This document shows positions 8,126-16,847 of a stretch of DNA of 64,000 nucleotides, piece after piece. The DNA comes from Halobellus clavatus (GTDB lineage: Archaea > Halobacteriota > Halobacteria > Halobacteriales > Haloferacaceae). The notes beneath the pieces are model-generated. The model did no database searches. It saw only the letters and a list, made by a program, of their open reading frames with translations, and had not been told where the DNA came from. Positions within the stretch are counted from its first letter, which is position 1; every line of letters begins with the position of its first letter. Location: the NCBI RefSeq assembly GCF_900107195.1, contig NZ_FNPB01000013.1, forward strand, positions 22,657 through 86,656. Direction: 5' to 3'. A program made the translations under genes and the position numbers.

Positions 8126-8596
8126 ATGAACACGATTCGGGTCGTCCACGGCGTGGGTGAGGCGGCCACGAAGATGGCCTCCTACGACGCCGCGCTCGCG
8201 GACGCGAACGTTCACAACTACAACCTCGTGACCGTCTCGTCGGTAATCCCCAGCGACGCGACCGTCGAAGCGGTCGGAACCGCGCCCGATCTGGGGCCGG
8301 CGGGCGAGCGTCTCACCGTCGTGGAGGCCCGCGCGACGACCGGTGGCGTCGGGACCGTCTCGGCGGCGCTCGGCTGGACGACCGGACCCGGACCGGGGCT
8401 GTTCTATGAGGCCTCGGGCGAGGACCCGACGGCCGTCCGTCGGAGCGTCGCCGTCGGCCTCGAGGCCGGCCGGAGTCTGCGGGACTGGGAGTTCGTCGAC
8501 GAACAGATCACGGTCACGACTGCCGACGCCGACGGCGACGGCTACGCCACGGCGGTCGTCCTCGCCGTCTACGGCGAGAGTGCGTCGATCTTCTGA
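8126..8596 (+). CDS. pdaD: Pyruvoyl-dependent arginine decarboxylase
   Basis: A 156-residue proenzyme that cleaves itself to form a pyruvoyl cofactor and converts arginine to agmatine. The cleavage motif is seen as VTVSSVIP, with the scissile pair at Ser38-Ser39 by analogy with the Methanocaldococcus enzyme. The ATG at 8126 gives MNTIRVVHGVGEA. In haloarchaea agmatine feeds agmatidine in tRNA-Ile and, as proposed for Haloferax, hypusine in aIF5A. Deoxyhypusine synthase, agmatinase and aIF5A all occur between 44.8 and 51.2 kb. Confidence 0.92.
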   Translation: MNTIRVVHGVGEAATKMASYDAALADANVHNYNLVTVSSVIPSDATVEAVGTAPDLGPAGERLTVVEARATTGGVGTVSAALGWTTGPGPGLFYEASGEDPTAVRRSVAVGLEAGRSLRDWEFVDEQITVTTADADGDGYATAVVLAVYGESASIF

Positions 8597-8681
8597 CGCG
8601 GCGCGCGAGGCGGAAGACGAACGTTTTGAGGGTGCCGACGGCTTTATACCGCCTGTGCCCCTATTGAATTCTATTCATCGT

Positions 8682-9062
8682 ATGAACGGTAACAACCCTT
8701 ACGCGGGCGCTCCAGGTGTCGTGGACGCGGGCCGCCCCGAAGACGTCGAACTCTCGGCGACGGAAGTACGCCAACTTCGGAGTGCGGTCGCCGGCATCGT
8801 CTCCCGGACGGAGGCGTACCTTCCCGAAGGCTACGCGGTCGGGTCCGAACTCTCCTACGGCGCGAACGGGCCCCAGGCGACAGTGGCTGTCCGCCCGCCC
8901 GCCGGACGCCCGGTGAGCGCCGGCTTCACTCCCGACGAGGAGGACCTCGAATCCGGCCTCACCGACGAGGACCGCGACGAGGTGGCCCGCGGCCTCGCGG
9001 CCTCGGCGGCGTTGCAGGTGATGAACACCGTCGGTGACGGACTGACGCCGACGGCGCGCTGA
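8682..9062 (+). CDS. DUF5811 family protein
   Basis: This acidic 126-residue protein begins MNGNNPYAGAPGVVDAG, which I associate with haloarchaeal DUF5811. It has no membrane segment or catalytic motif. A helical stretch (SATEVRQLRSAVAGIVSR) precedes a two-strand region (YAVGSELSYG, ATVAVRPP) and a C-terminal helix (AARGL-type, ASAALQVMNTVGD). A CTTTATACC box at 8642-8650 is a plausible promoter 32-40 bases before the ATG. It converges on infB. Function unknown. Confidence 0.78.
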   Translation: MNGNNPYAGAPGVVDAGRPEDVELSATEVRQLRSAVAGIVSRTEAYLPEGYAVGSELSYGANGPQATVAVRPPAGRPVSAGFTPDEEDLESGLTDEDRDEVARGLAASAALQVMNTVGDGLTPTAR

Positions 9063-9089
9063 GACCCGCGAACGCGACTCCTGACGGAG

Positions 9090-10904
9090 CTATTTGCCCC
9101 AGAAGGGATCCCGACTCCGGTGTTTGTCGAGGTAGCTGGTCAGCGCCTCCAGTTCGTCGGCCGGAATGTCGTCGGACAGTTCCTGTTCGAGGATCTTCGC
9201 GTGCTTCTCCGGCAGTTCGATCCACAACTCGTCGCCCTCCTCGATCTGGCGGCCCACCGTGGGGCCGTCGATAGCGACCGAGACGCGCGACCCCGAACGG
9301 GCTTCGGAGACGTCTTCGCCCTGCTCTTGGATCCCCGAGAGCTGTCCGACGCGGGTCGGCTCGTTGCCCTCCCACTTCACGGCGCGCTGATTGTTCTTCA
9401 GCGTCCCGGACAGGACTTCGACGCCGACAACCGCCGGATCCGACTGCCGGAAGACGTGGTCTTCGAGGATGCGGAAGCGACACGGTCGGACGATCTTGTC
9501 CAGCACTGTCTCCTGCTGTGCGCGTTCGATCTCCTCGACGTACCCCTCGTACTCCTCGACCAACTGGTAGATGACGTCGTCGTCGAACAGTCGGACCTCG
9601 CTCTCCTCCAGTTCGGATTCGGCGTTCTGGAGGACGTCGACGTTGAAGCCGAGGATCACCCGGTGCGTCTCTTCGTTCGCGGTGGAGGCGACCGCGACGT
9701 CTCGGGGGGCGACGTCGCCGACCTCCGCGCGGAGGATCGGGATCTCCGACTCCCGGAGGGCGTTGGCCATCGCTTCGAGGCTCCCGAGCGTATCGGCCTT
9801 GACGACGACGCCCTCCTCTTCGGTCGAGACCTGGATCTCGGCGAGTTCGGCCTCGACTTCGTCGATGACGGCCTCGCGGTTCTGATCTCTCACGACGCGG
9901 ATCGGCGCGCCCGCCATCGCGTCGTCGAGTTCGGGCGCGGCGACTTTGATGCCCGCCGCGGCGCGGACCTCGTCGACCTTGTCGAAACGCTTCTCGACTC
10001 GGATCTCGGCGTTGGGACGGGGCTGCAGCAGGGCGCGGACCTCGGTGATGATCGGGCCATCGAGTCCGCCGACGACGATCTCGTCGTCAGCGCGGATGCT
10101 CCCGTCGTAGAGCACGACGTCGACGGTCGCCCCGAAGCCGCGTTCGTCTTTCACTTCGAGCACCGTCCCCGCGCCAGGGCCGGTGACGTCGACAGCCATC
10201 TGCTCTTTCATGTACCGCTGTGAGAGGCCCATCAGGACGGCGAGCAGGTCGGGGATGCCCTCGCTCGTGATCGCCGAGAGGGGGACGACGCCCACGTTCT
10301 TCGTGAAGTTCTGGACGCGCCAGTACAGATCGGCCGAGAAGCCCTCGTCGGAGAGGTCGCCGATGATCTCATAGAGGTTCTCGTCCAGGCGGCTCGTCGC
10401 GCTGTCGGACTGCTTCTCGTAGGTCGTCTGGATCGGCAGTCCGTCGTTGGGGTTCCACCCGGGCGTCGTGTCGATCTTGTTGGCGGCGACGACGAACGGG
10501 GTGCCGGTGCGCTGGAGGATCTCGAGCGCCTCGATCGTCTGCGGCTGAAATCCGTCGTTGACGTCGACGACGACGACCGCGATGTCCGCGAGGGCCCCTC
10601 CGCGGGAGCGCAGCGTCGTGAACGAGTGGTGTCCGGGCGTGTCGATGAACAGCAGCCCCGGGAGGTCGAAGTCAGTCGGGTCGACGAGGTCGCCCGCCAT
10701 CTCCGAGACGGTGTCTAAGGGCACGGCCGTCGCGCCGATGTGCTGCGTGATGGCGCCGGCCTCACCCTCGCTCACCGCCGAGCCGCGAATCGTGTCCAGT
10801 AGCGTCGTCTTGCCGTGATCGACGTGGCCGAGGACGGCGACGATCGGCGTCCGCAGTCCGCCCGGTTCGGCCCCGTCGACGGCGTCGGAGTCGGTGTCAG
10901 ACAT
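9090..10904 (-). CDS. infB: Translation initiation factor IF-2 (aIF5B)
   Basis: A 604-residue GTPase that promotes ribosomal subunit joining. G1 GHVDHGKTT is at about residue 26, followed by DTPGHHSF (G3) and NKID (G4). Domain II follows, then domain III and a C-terminal domain with RILEDHVFRQSDPAVVGVEVLSG. Length and order match archaeal/eukaryotic IF5B rather than bacterial IF2, with only a short N-terminal extension. It is divergent from the PRC-barrel/nob1 pair, a neighbourhood common in haloarchaea. Confidence 0.95.
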   Translation of the reverse strand: MSDTDSDAVDGAEPGGLRTPIVAVLGHVDHGKTTLLDTIRGSAVSEGEAGAITQHIGATAVPLDTVSEMAGDLVDPTDFDLPGLLFIDTPGHHSFTTLRSRGGALADIAVVVVDVNDGFQPQTIEALEILQRTGTPFVVAANKIDTTPGWNPNDGLPIQTTYEKQSDSATSRLDENLYEIIGDLSDEGFSADLYWRVQNFTKNVGVVPLSAITSEGIPDLLAVLMGLSQRYMKEQMAVDVTGPGAGTVLEVKDERGFGATVDVVLYDGSIRADDEIVVGGLDGPIITEVRALLQPRPNAEIRVEKRFDKVDEVRAAAGIKVAAPELDDAMAGAPIRVVRDQNREAVIDEVEAELAEIQVSTEEEGVVVKADTLGSLEAMANALRESEIPILRAEVGDVAPRDVAVASTANEETHRVILGFNVDVLQNAESELEESEVRLFDDDVIYQLVEEYEGYVEEIERAQQETVLDKIVRPCRFRILEDHVFRQSDPAVVGVEVLSGTLKNNQRAVKWEGNEPTRVGQLSGIQEQGEDVSEARSGSRVSVAIDGPTVGRQIEEGDELWIELPEKHAKILEQELSDDIPADELEALTSYLDKHRSRDPFWGK

Positions 10905-11079
10905 AGAGAATCACCCCGGAGAAGTTCCTTACCTATAGGTGACTGCTGGACTGTAGTTAAGTCCATCGTCATCCGGGGACAGAAGCAGGCGCGTCGGCGG
11001 TCGCGGGCCTGAGAACCGTGCCAACCGTCGCGTCAGACGGCCCGTGGCGTTTATGTAGACGTGCGCAGTAGCGTGGGGT

Positions 11080-11334
11080 ATGCCGAACGAACTCGCGGAG
11101 AACCTCTCCGGGAAGGAAGTGATGACGTCGAACGGGACGTACATCGGCGAGCTGCACAACATCCAGATGGACGTCAAGACGGGCACGATCGGCGACCTCT
11201 ACGTCTCGCCGTTCGAGAACGTCCGACCGGAACAGCATCGGTTCGAGACGACGACCGACGAGGGCCAACAGAAGTTCGCGATCCCGGTCTCTCGCGTGAA
11301 GAGCGTCGATGACTGCGTCGTGGTCCAACAGTAA
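11080..11334 (+). CDS. PRC-barrel domain protein
   Basis: An 84-residue single-domain protein with the PRC-barrel pattern: an N-terminal strand LSGKEVMTSNGTYIGELHNIQMDV, a GTIGDLYVSP turn, and a C-terminal strand FAIPVSRVKSVDDCVVV. In bacteria such domains occur in RNA metabolism (RimM) and in photosynthetic reaction centres. Its place 21 bases before nob1 and opposite infB suggests a translation or ribosome-maturation role, which is inference only. Confidence 0.85.
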   Translation: MPNELAENLSGKEVMTSNGTYIGELHNIQMDVKTGTIGDLYVSPFENVRPEQHRFETTTDEGQQKFAIPVSRVKSVDDCVVVQQ

Positions 11335-11355
11335 TTTCCGCGAACGGAGATTCAG

Positions 11356-11814
11356 ATGCAGGTTCTCGATTCTTCCGCGTTCATCCACGAGTACCACACC
11401 ACTGACGAGATTGCGTCCATCCCGATGGTTCGCGAGGAACTGGAGGGAGAGGCGTCGTACCGCTACGACGCCGACGAAGGGTCCGGAATGCACGTGCACA
11501 TTCCGGCCGCCGGGACCGTCGAGAAGATCCAGCGGGCGGCCAGAGAGACCGGCGACGCCGATGAGCTCTCTGAGACCGACGTTCGACTCCTCGCGGCGGC
11601 TTTCGAACTCGACGCCACGCTCGTCACCGACGACTACGCGATGCAGAACGTCGCGGATCACGTCGACGTCGCCGTGAAGATCATCGCTCGCGAGGGCATC
11701 TCAGAGACCCGCGAGTGGACCTTCCAATGTCAGGGTTGCGGTCGAGAGTTCGAGGAGAACCGCGATCGCTGCCCGGTCTGCGGCACGGAACTGGCGCGGA
11801 AGAACCCGGCCTGA
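11356..11814 (+). CDS. nob1: rRNA maturation endonuclease Nob1
   Basis: A 152-residue PIN-domain endonuclease that cuts the 3' end of pre-16S rRNA. The PIN core begins VLDSSAFIHEY (first catalytic Asp) and continues to SETDVRLLAAAFELDATLVTDDYAMQN with the later acidic residues. A zinc ribbon closes the protein: CQGCGREF ... CPVCG. This order and length match archaeal Nob1. It is probably co-transcribed with the PRC-barrel gene just upstream. Confidence 0.93.
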   Translation: MQVLDSSAFIHEYHTTDEIASIPMVREELEGEASYRYDADEGSGMHVHIPAAGTVEKIQRAARETGDADELSETDVRLLAAAFELDATLVTDDYAMQNVADHVDVAVKIIAREGISETREWTFQCQGCGREFEENRDRCPVCGTELARKNPA

Positions 11815-11827
11815 CGCCCGACGACCG

Positions 11828-12574
11828 TCAGAAGCCGCTGACGAGCCCCGTCGAGGTCGCGTAGACGGCCACGAACTGGACCGTGTTGAACAGTCCGTGG
11901 ACGATCGCGGGGACCACCAGGTTCCGACTCTTCTCGTAGATGACGCCCAAGACGCCTCCGAGCACCAGCACCGTGGCGAGCGTCGCGAGCAGCCCCTGCC
12001 CGCTGTAGGAGGTCACGTGGACCGCCGCGAACACCGCGCTCGCGCCCGCGACGGCGACCACCGAGCCGTAAGCCCGGCGGAACAGCCCCTGGACGACGCC
12101 GCGGAAGATCAGTTCCTCGGTCGGGCCGACGAGGAAGATCGTCACGGGGACCAGATACAGGAAGTAGATCGGCTGGTCGCTGCCCTGCTGGACGATGGCG
12201 CTTTCGGCTCCCTCGATTCCGAACACGGAGAGCAGCGACGTCACGCCCAGATACAGCGCGAGGAGGGCCACGAACCCACCGGCGAGCCACTTCGCGTCCT
12301 CCCGGGTCGGCGTCCGGACGGTCACGAGTTCGGTCTGGTCGGTGGCGACGAGGTAGCCGACGCCTGCGACGCCGAACCCGACGAACTGGAAGGCGCTCCG
12401 CAGCGCCAGGCCGAGTGCACTCTCGCGGGCGATGCCCGCAGCGTCGAGAAGCGGATAGCCGAGCGAAACGAAGACCGCCGCGAGCAACACCACGAGCACG
12501 ACGACGAGGAGCGTGCCGCCGAGCGCCCGGAGGTGCGTGCGCGGGTCGTCTAGCGAGCGGGCCGGTGATGCCAT
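11828..12574 (-). CDS. CPBP family intramembrane glutamic protease
   Basis: A 248-residue membrane protein with about eight hydrophobic segments. The diagnostic CPBP motifs are present: EELIFRG (glutamate pair) at about residue 150, then a His region AVHVTSYS and a final HGLFNT. The family includes the CAAX prenyl proteases and bacteriocin-immunity proteins; the haloarchaeal substrates are not known. It converges on nob1 (13-base gap) and is divergent from the DUF6276 gene. Confidence 0.88.
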   Translation of the reverse strand: MASPARSLDDPRTHLRALGGTLLVVVLVVLLAAVFVSLGYPLLDAAGIARESALGLALRSAFQFVGFGVAGVGYLVATDQTELVTVRTPTREDAKWLAGGFVALLALYLGVTSLLSVFGIEGAESAIVQQGSDQPIYFLYLVPVTIFLVGPTEELIFRGVVQGLFRRAYGSVVAVAGASAVFAAVHVTSYSGQGLLATLATVLVLGGVLGVIYEKSRNLVVPAIVHGLFNTVQFVAVYATSTGLVSGF

Positions 12575-12680
12575 TCTCGCCGCACGCTACGGTGTCGGCG
12601 TGAATATGGGTACCGATCCAGTGCGTGCAGATTGCCGGGGGACCGACAGCATCTTTCCGATCCGCGGTCGTAGCCCCGGT

Positions 12681-13088
12681 ATGGCCCCGTACTGTCAGCA
12701 CTGTGATCGCCCGCTCGTCCCCCTGGACGTGCCGCCGCCACTCAGGGAGTTTGCGCCCGGAGCGTCCGCGGTCGTCGGGAGTTGCCCGCGCTGTCTGCGG
12801 ACGAGCGCAGTCGCGGCGGAGACAGCCGACGCGGTCGAGAGCGACGACGCCACCCTCCCCGAGGCGGTTCCCGACGGCGACGGACGGGTCGCCGTCGCGC
12901 TCGTGCTCGGACACCTCGACTCGCTAGCGACGAACCGCGCGGCGATCGAAGCGTTCGTCGAACACGCCGAGCGTGGCGGCGCGGACGTCTTCCTGACGCT
13001 CGATCGGCTCGCGGCCGACGACGCCGTCGACCCGCACGCTGAGTTGGCGCGTCGACGTCGACAACTCGAATCGCTGCTCGATTACTGA
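12681..13088 (+). CDS. DUF6276 family zinc-ribbon protein
   Basis: A 135-residue protein with two CxxC knuckles, CQHC at residues 5-8 and CPRC at about 40-43. They flank a VPPPLREFAPG stretch and together form a probable zinc ribbon. The rest is acidic and helical (LVLGHLDSLATNRAAIEAFVEHAERGG). I match it to haloarchaeal DUF6276. The ATG at 12681 puts the first knuckle at the N-terminus; earlier in-frame codons look non-coding. Function unknown. Confidence 0.75.
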   Translation: MAPYCQHCDRPLVPLDVPPPLREFAPGASAVVGSCPRCLRTSAVAAETADAVESDDATLPEAVPDGDGRVAVALVLGHLDSLATNRAAIEAFVEHAERGGADVFLTLDRLAADDAVDPHAELARRRRQLESLLDY

Positions 13089-13224
13089 GCGGATAGACGG
13101 ATGGGAACTGAAACAGGTCTCGGCGGTACGTGACTCGAACCGGTCAGGATGGGTTGAGTCCCGAGCAGTGTGAGAGAGCCGATCGATCCCACCGAACGAC
13201 CGGAGACGGACACGTCCCGCAGAG

Positions 13225-13416
13225 CTACTCTTCAGAGGTGGTGTCGTTGACGAACAGCACTACCTGCTCTCCGGGCGTCAGATCATCGATGAGAAGCCCG
13301 AACTCGTCGCGTTCCGCGAACGACCGAATACTCGGTGCGGGGGCCTCTTTGTCGGCCCGCTCACAGACGAGTTCGAGGGTGCCCGTATCGTCAGCTCGGA
13401 GGGTGAACTCTCGCAT
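13225..13416 (-). CDS. Small acidic protein of unknown function
   Basis: A 63-residue protein starting MREFTLRADDTGTLELVC and ending VVLFVNDTTSEE. It looks like a single small all-beta or beta-alpha-beta domain with strong GC bias at third codon positions, as in its neighbours. I do not recognise the family. It lies alone between the DUF6276 gene and prf1, downstream of prf1-distal sequence on the same strand. A longer frame through the start is open but Arg-rich and unlikely to be translated. Confidence 0.65.
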   Translation of the reverse strand: MREFTLRADDTGTLELVCERADKEAPAPSIRSFAERDEFGLLIDDLTPGEQVVLFVNDTTSEE

Positions 13417-13580
13417 AGGGGACACGACGACGGTCCCACGTATAGAAGTACGCACGAACGCGTACGAACGGACCCGAGCCGGGGGCAAGCAGTCTGCACG
13501 CACGTGTCTCGGGCCATTCTGTCGAGGCGCGAACTGCGTGTGAAAGGACGCAACGTGGCGAAGACAGCAAGAGGTGCGCC

Positions 13581-14831
13581 TTAGACGCCGGTCGAGTACC
13601 GCAGGATGCCCGCGACGCCGCCGAAGGCGTCGTAGAGCTGTTCGCCCTTCTCGAAGTCCGTAGAGATGAATTTCGTCTCGGTCCCGCGCTGTTCGGCGAT
13701 GTCCATCAGGTGCTCGATCACGTCCTCGCGATCGGTCTTCTCGGCCTCCTCGCCGCACTCGCTACAGACGTGTCCGGGATCGTCGTGTCGGCTGTCGATG
13801 ACTTCGTACTCCTCGTGATCGTTCGGACACTCGTAGACCACGACGTCCGAACGGAGATCCTCCGAGAGGAGGAGGCGATCCACCGCGCCCATCATCAGGT
13901 TCTGACGCGTCGGACCGAATCCGTAGGTGGCTTTCTCGCCGGTGTGAAGCTGCTCGAAGAACTCCTCCATCTGGGATTTATCCTTCATCACCTCCTGGTC
14001 GGCGAGGACGTCCTGGGCCGCGTCGACGAGGTCGTAGAGGCCGGACTCGTCGGTGTAAGAGACGTCGAACTTCCCGACGACGTGGTCCTGCAGTTCGTGG
14101 TGGAGATAGTCGCCGTCGAGGAACTCGTCTTTCGTCGGCGAGGGGCCGCCCACGAGGATGCCGTCGAGTTCGTGGCGCTTCGGGACCATCAGGTCGTCGG
14201 CCATCCCCGCGACCTCCTGATAGAAGTTGTCGATGGCTTCGAGTCGGAGGCGGGCGAACCGCTGGGCTGACTGACCACCCTTCCGCTGCTTCCCGGGGAC
14301 GAGCGACGAGGCGGACTTGACAGGCTCGACGCGCTTGCCCTTCAGCCACCCGACGTTCGCCTCACGGCGATCGAGGACGATCAGGCCGAAGAGGCCCTTG
14401 TCGGTCAGCATCTCCTCTAGGGGCTCGGTGAGGAAGTTCGAGTCGCAGTGATAGCGGAACGACTGGATGGGTTCGGGCGGACTGTCGAGCACGCGCGTCA
14501 CCATATCCGTCTGGCCCCCGCCGGCGTCGACCGCGCCGGAGAACAGAACGGTGCCGTTCTTGGGCGGGTACGTGTCGTAGTAGCGGAGTCGGTCCTTGAT
14601 CGACGTGAGTGCATCCTGGACGTTCGTCCGAGTCTGCTTGGACTTGATGTTGGACGCCTCCGAGTGCTCCTGGGTGACGTGGGCGACGACGTCGGAGACC
14701 TGCCTGTCCTCGGGGATGTAAATGGTGACGAGTTGGGTCCCGGAACCCTCGTACTCTTTGAGTTCCTCGATGACCTTCCGGAACTCGTACTTCCGACGGT
14801 CCTCGTTTACTTCTTCGGCGTCGGTACTCAT
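13581..14831 (-). CDS. prf1: Peptide chain release factor aRF1
   Basis: A 416-residue omnipotent archaeal release factor. Domain 1 has the stop-codon-recognition motif NIKS (in EASNIKSKQTR). Domain 2 has the peptidyl-hydrolysis motif GGQ (in KGGQSAQRF). Domain 3 carries a minidomain with paired cysteines (CPNDHEE ... CSECGEEAEK). It recognises all three stop codons and releases the nascent chain. It is divergent from the MinD-like gene, with a short AT-rich promoter region between the two. Confidence 0.95.
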   Translation of the reverse strand: MSTDAEEVNEDRRKYEFRKVIEELKEYEGSGTQLVTIYIPEDRQVSDVVAHVTQEHSEASNIKSKQTRTNVQDALTSIKDRLRYYDTYPPKNGTVLFSGAVDAGGGQTDMVTRVLDSPPEPIQSFRYHCDSNFLTEPLEEMLTDKGLFGLIVLDRREANVGWLKGKRVEPVKSASSLVPGKQRKGGQSAQRFARLRLEAIDNFYQEVAGMADDLMVPKRHELDGILVGGPSPTKDEFLDGDYLHHELQDHVVGKFDVSYTDESGLYDLVDAAQDVLADQEVMKDKSQMEEFFEQLHTGEKATYGFGPTRQNLMMGAVDRLLLSEDLRSDVVVYECPNDHEEYEVIDSRHDDPGHVCSECGEEAEKTDREDVIEHLMDIAEQRGTETKFISTDFEKGEQLYDAFGGVAGILRYSTGV

Positions 14832-14932
14832 TACTATTAATAGACCTTCCAGCGGGTAAGTAACCTGCGACTACGGGATGTACTCCGGTTCGCACCGGAT
14901 CTGTCCGCCAGACGGCCACATCCCCGGACAGA

Positions 14933-14940
14933 TTTATAAC
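14933..14940 (+). promoter_or_regulatory. TATA box of the minD4-like gene
   Basis: TTTATAAC sits 28-35 bases before the ATG at 14968, which implies a leaderless transcript. It also rules out the start 30 codons upstream, because this box would then be inside the gene. Confidence 0.6.
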
Positions 14941-14967
14941 CCCGACGCGGGAGTCTCAGATAAGACA

Positions 14968-16605
14968 ATGGGCCGTGTGTACGCAGTCGTCAGTGCGAAA
15001 GGGGGTGTCGGTAAGACGACGACGGCGGCAAATCTCGCGGCGACGCTCGCCGCCGCGGGATCGAGCGTCGCCGTCGTGGACGGTGATCTGGGGATGGCGA
15101 ACCTCACGGCGACGCTCGGCGTCTCCGTCGGCGAGGTGACGCTCCACGACGTCCTCGCCGGCGACGCACAGAGCGCCTCGGACGACGCGGGGGACTCCGA
15201 CGGAGCCGAGATCGAGGAGGCGATCCGGGAGGGGCCCCACGGGCTGGCGGTCGTCCCCGGATCGCCCGACCTCGACGCGTTCTCACGTGCCGATCCCGAG
15301 GGACTGGAGGCGGTGCTGGATACGCTCGCCGACCAGTACAAGTACGTCGTCCTCGACACCGGCGCGGGGTTGAGCAACGACACCGTCCTTCCGCTGACCT
15401 ACGTCGACGAGGTGCTGCTCGTCTCGACGCCGAACCGGGACGCGCTCGGCGACACGGACAAGACTCGCCAGGTCGCCGAGCAACTCGACGTGGACATCGC
15501 AGGTGCCGTCCTCACGCGGGCCAGTCTGGGCGACGCGGACGCGGTGGCCGTGGCCGACCGCCTCGACGCGACGGTGCTGGGCACGATCCCCGACGCCGCC
15601 GCGATCCGGGAGGCCTCCGACGCCGGCGAGGCGGTCACGACGTTCGCGCCCGGGAGCGAGGCGGCCGCGGCGTTCCGCTCGCTCGCGACGGCGCTGACCG
15701 GCGAAACGATCGACGACGGCGCCACGGCACCCGGTTCGGTGTCGGCCGACGCGACCGACGACCCCGCCGAGACCGACGCCGAAGCGGGGGAAGCCACGGG
15801 AGAGGGCCCCGACAGCGTAGCCACGGAGTCCGAGACGCCCGAGTCGGATGCGATCGACTCGGATGCGGCGGGATCAAATGGGGCCGAGTCTGATACGACT
15901 GAGCCGGATGCGGCCGAATCGGATACGGCCGGATCTGATACGACTGAGCCGGATGCGGCCGAATCGGATACGGCCGGGTCTGATACGACTGAGCCAGATG
16001 CGGCCGAGACAGGCGCCACCGAATCGGACGGAGTGGAGCCGGACGAGGTGGAGTCGGGCGCGGCGTCGGCCGGCGCTCAGGAGGCCCCCACCGACGGCGA
16101 CGACACACAGACCGCAGGCACCGATGCGCCCGCGGTCGACACCGGAGAGGAAGACATCGTCGTCGCCGGCTCCCACGAGTCCGATCTCGATCCGGAAACG
16201 GTCGAAGCGATGGAGGAGGCGGGTGCTGCGGACAGTCCCGACGAAGCGGAGCCGTCCAACGGCGACGATGTGGCGCGCGCTGTGTCCGAGCCCCTCGTCG
16301 AACCCGCCGAACCCGAGGAGATCGAGTCGGGCAGCGAGGCCGCTGCGGCTGACAGTCCCGACAGCGGCGTCTACACGACCTCGCTGGCCGACGAGGACGG
16401 TTCCGAGGAGGCGAGTGCCGACGCGAGCGACGAGGCGGTCGAGGGCACGGCCGCGCCGGACGCGACCAGTGACGCGGCGTCCGACGCAGTCGACGCGGAC
16501 GAGCAACAGGGCCCTGAGGGCGACACCTCCCCGTCTGTGGATGACAACGACGAGGAGTCAGACGACGAGGGTGCGAGCGGCCTGTTCAGCCGGTTCTTCG
16601 GATGA
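14968..16605 (+). CDS. minD4: MinD/ParA-family ATPase with long acidic C-terminal tail (MinD4-like)
   Basis: A 545-residue protein. Residues 1-250 are a MinD/ParA ATPase with the deviant Walker A KGGVGKTT near residue 10, then VVDGDLGMANL and LDTGAGLS. About 285 residues follow of Asp/Glu/Ser/Ala-rich low complexity with 15-residue repeats. The protein ends GLFSRFFG, a short amphipathic-looking motif. In Haloferax volcanii the prf1-adjacent MinD homologue (MinD4) has a similarly long tail, oscillates along the cell, and affects placement of archaella and chemosensory arrays. Orthology is inferred from domain plan and gene order. Confidence 0.85.
   Translation: MGRVYAVVSAKGGVGKTTTAANLAATLAAAGSSVAVVDGDLGMANLTATLGVSVGEVTLHDVLAGDAQSASDDAGDSDGAEIEEAIREGPHGLAVVPGSPDLDAFSRADPEGLEAVLDTLADQYKYVVLDTGAGLSNDTVLPLTYVDEVLLVSTPNRDALGDTDKTRQVAEQLDVDIAGAVLTRASLGDADAVAVADRLDATVLGTIPDAAAIREASDAGEAVTTFAPGSEAAAAFRSLATALTGETIDDGATAPGSVSADATDDPAETDAEAGEATGEGPDSVATESETPESDAIDSDAAGSNGAESDTTEPDAAESDTAGSDTTEPDAAESDTAGSDTTEPDAAETGATESDGVEPDEVESGAASAGAQEAPTDGDDTQTAGTDAPAVDTGEEDIVVAGSHESDLDPETVEAMEEAGAADSPDEAEPSNGDDVARAVSEPLVEPAEPEEIESGSEAAAADSPDSGVYTTSLADEDGSEEASADASDEAVEGTAAPDATSDAASDAVDADEQQGPEGDTSPSVDDNDEESDDEGASGLFSRFFG
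15881..16005 (+). repeat. 45-base tandem repeat inside the minD4 tail
   Basis: Two full 45-base units (15916-15960 and 15961-16005) differ at only a few positions. They are preceded by a partial unit (15881-15915). Each encodes 15 residues of the type ESDTAGSDTTEPDAA. The period keeps the frame, so copy-number changes would lengthen or shorten the tail without breaking the gene. Confidence 0.85.
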
Positions 16606-16673
16606 AGTGTCGTTCGTCGACGCCGCGCGGCGAAGCGGGACCTTCTTTTATGCGGGTGCGGTGAGTCGTCGGT

Positions 16674-16817
16674 ATGGCAGAGAAAAATTCGGGTGTTCCC
16701 TTCTGGTGGGTCGTCGTATTCCTACTGTTGGCGTTGGGTGCGGGGGCCGCGACGGTGTTCGCCGTCGGCGGCTCGCTGCTTCCGGCCACGGTCGGCCCGG
16801 TCGCACCGCTCCTGTAG
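16674..16817 (+). CDS. 47-residue single-span membrane protein
   Basis: The frame encodes a short charged N-terminus (MAEKNSG), one strong membrane segment (residues 10-32, starting PFWWVVVFLLLAL) and a small hydrophobic C-terminus ending VAPLL. It sits in the gap between the minD4-like gene and argS, on the minD4 strand, and ends 30 bases before the argS stop. Codon use matches the neighbours. I recall a small gene at this place in other haloarchaea, but cannot name a family. Confidence 0.6.
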   Translation: MAEKNSGVPFWWVVVFLLLALGAGAATVFAVGGSLLPATVGPVAPLL

Positions 16818-16847
16818 TCGCATCGAGCGGCCCCGGACGGGCCCGTG

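Noticed and set aside
13126..13165. tRNA or tRNA remnant (GGTTCGAGTC on the minus strand)
   Set aside because: The five bases on either side of the loop do not pair into a T-stem, and no D-arm or anticodon arm is seen at the right distances.
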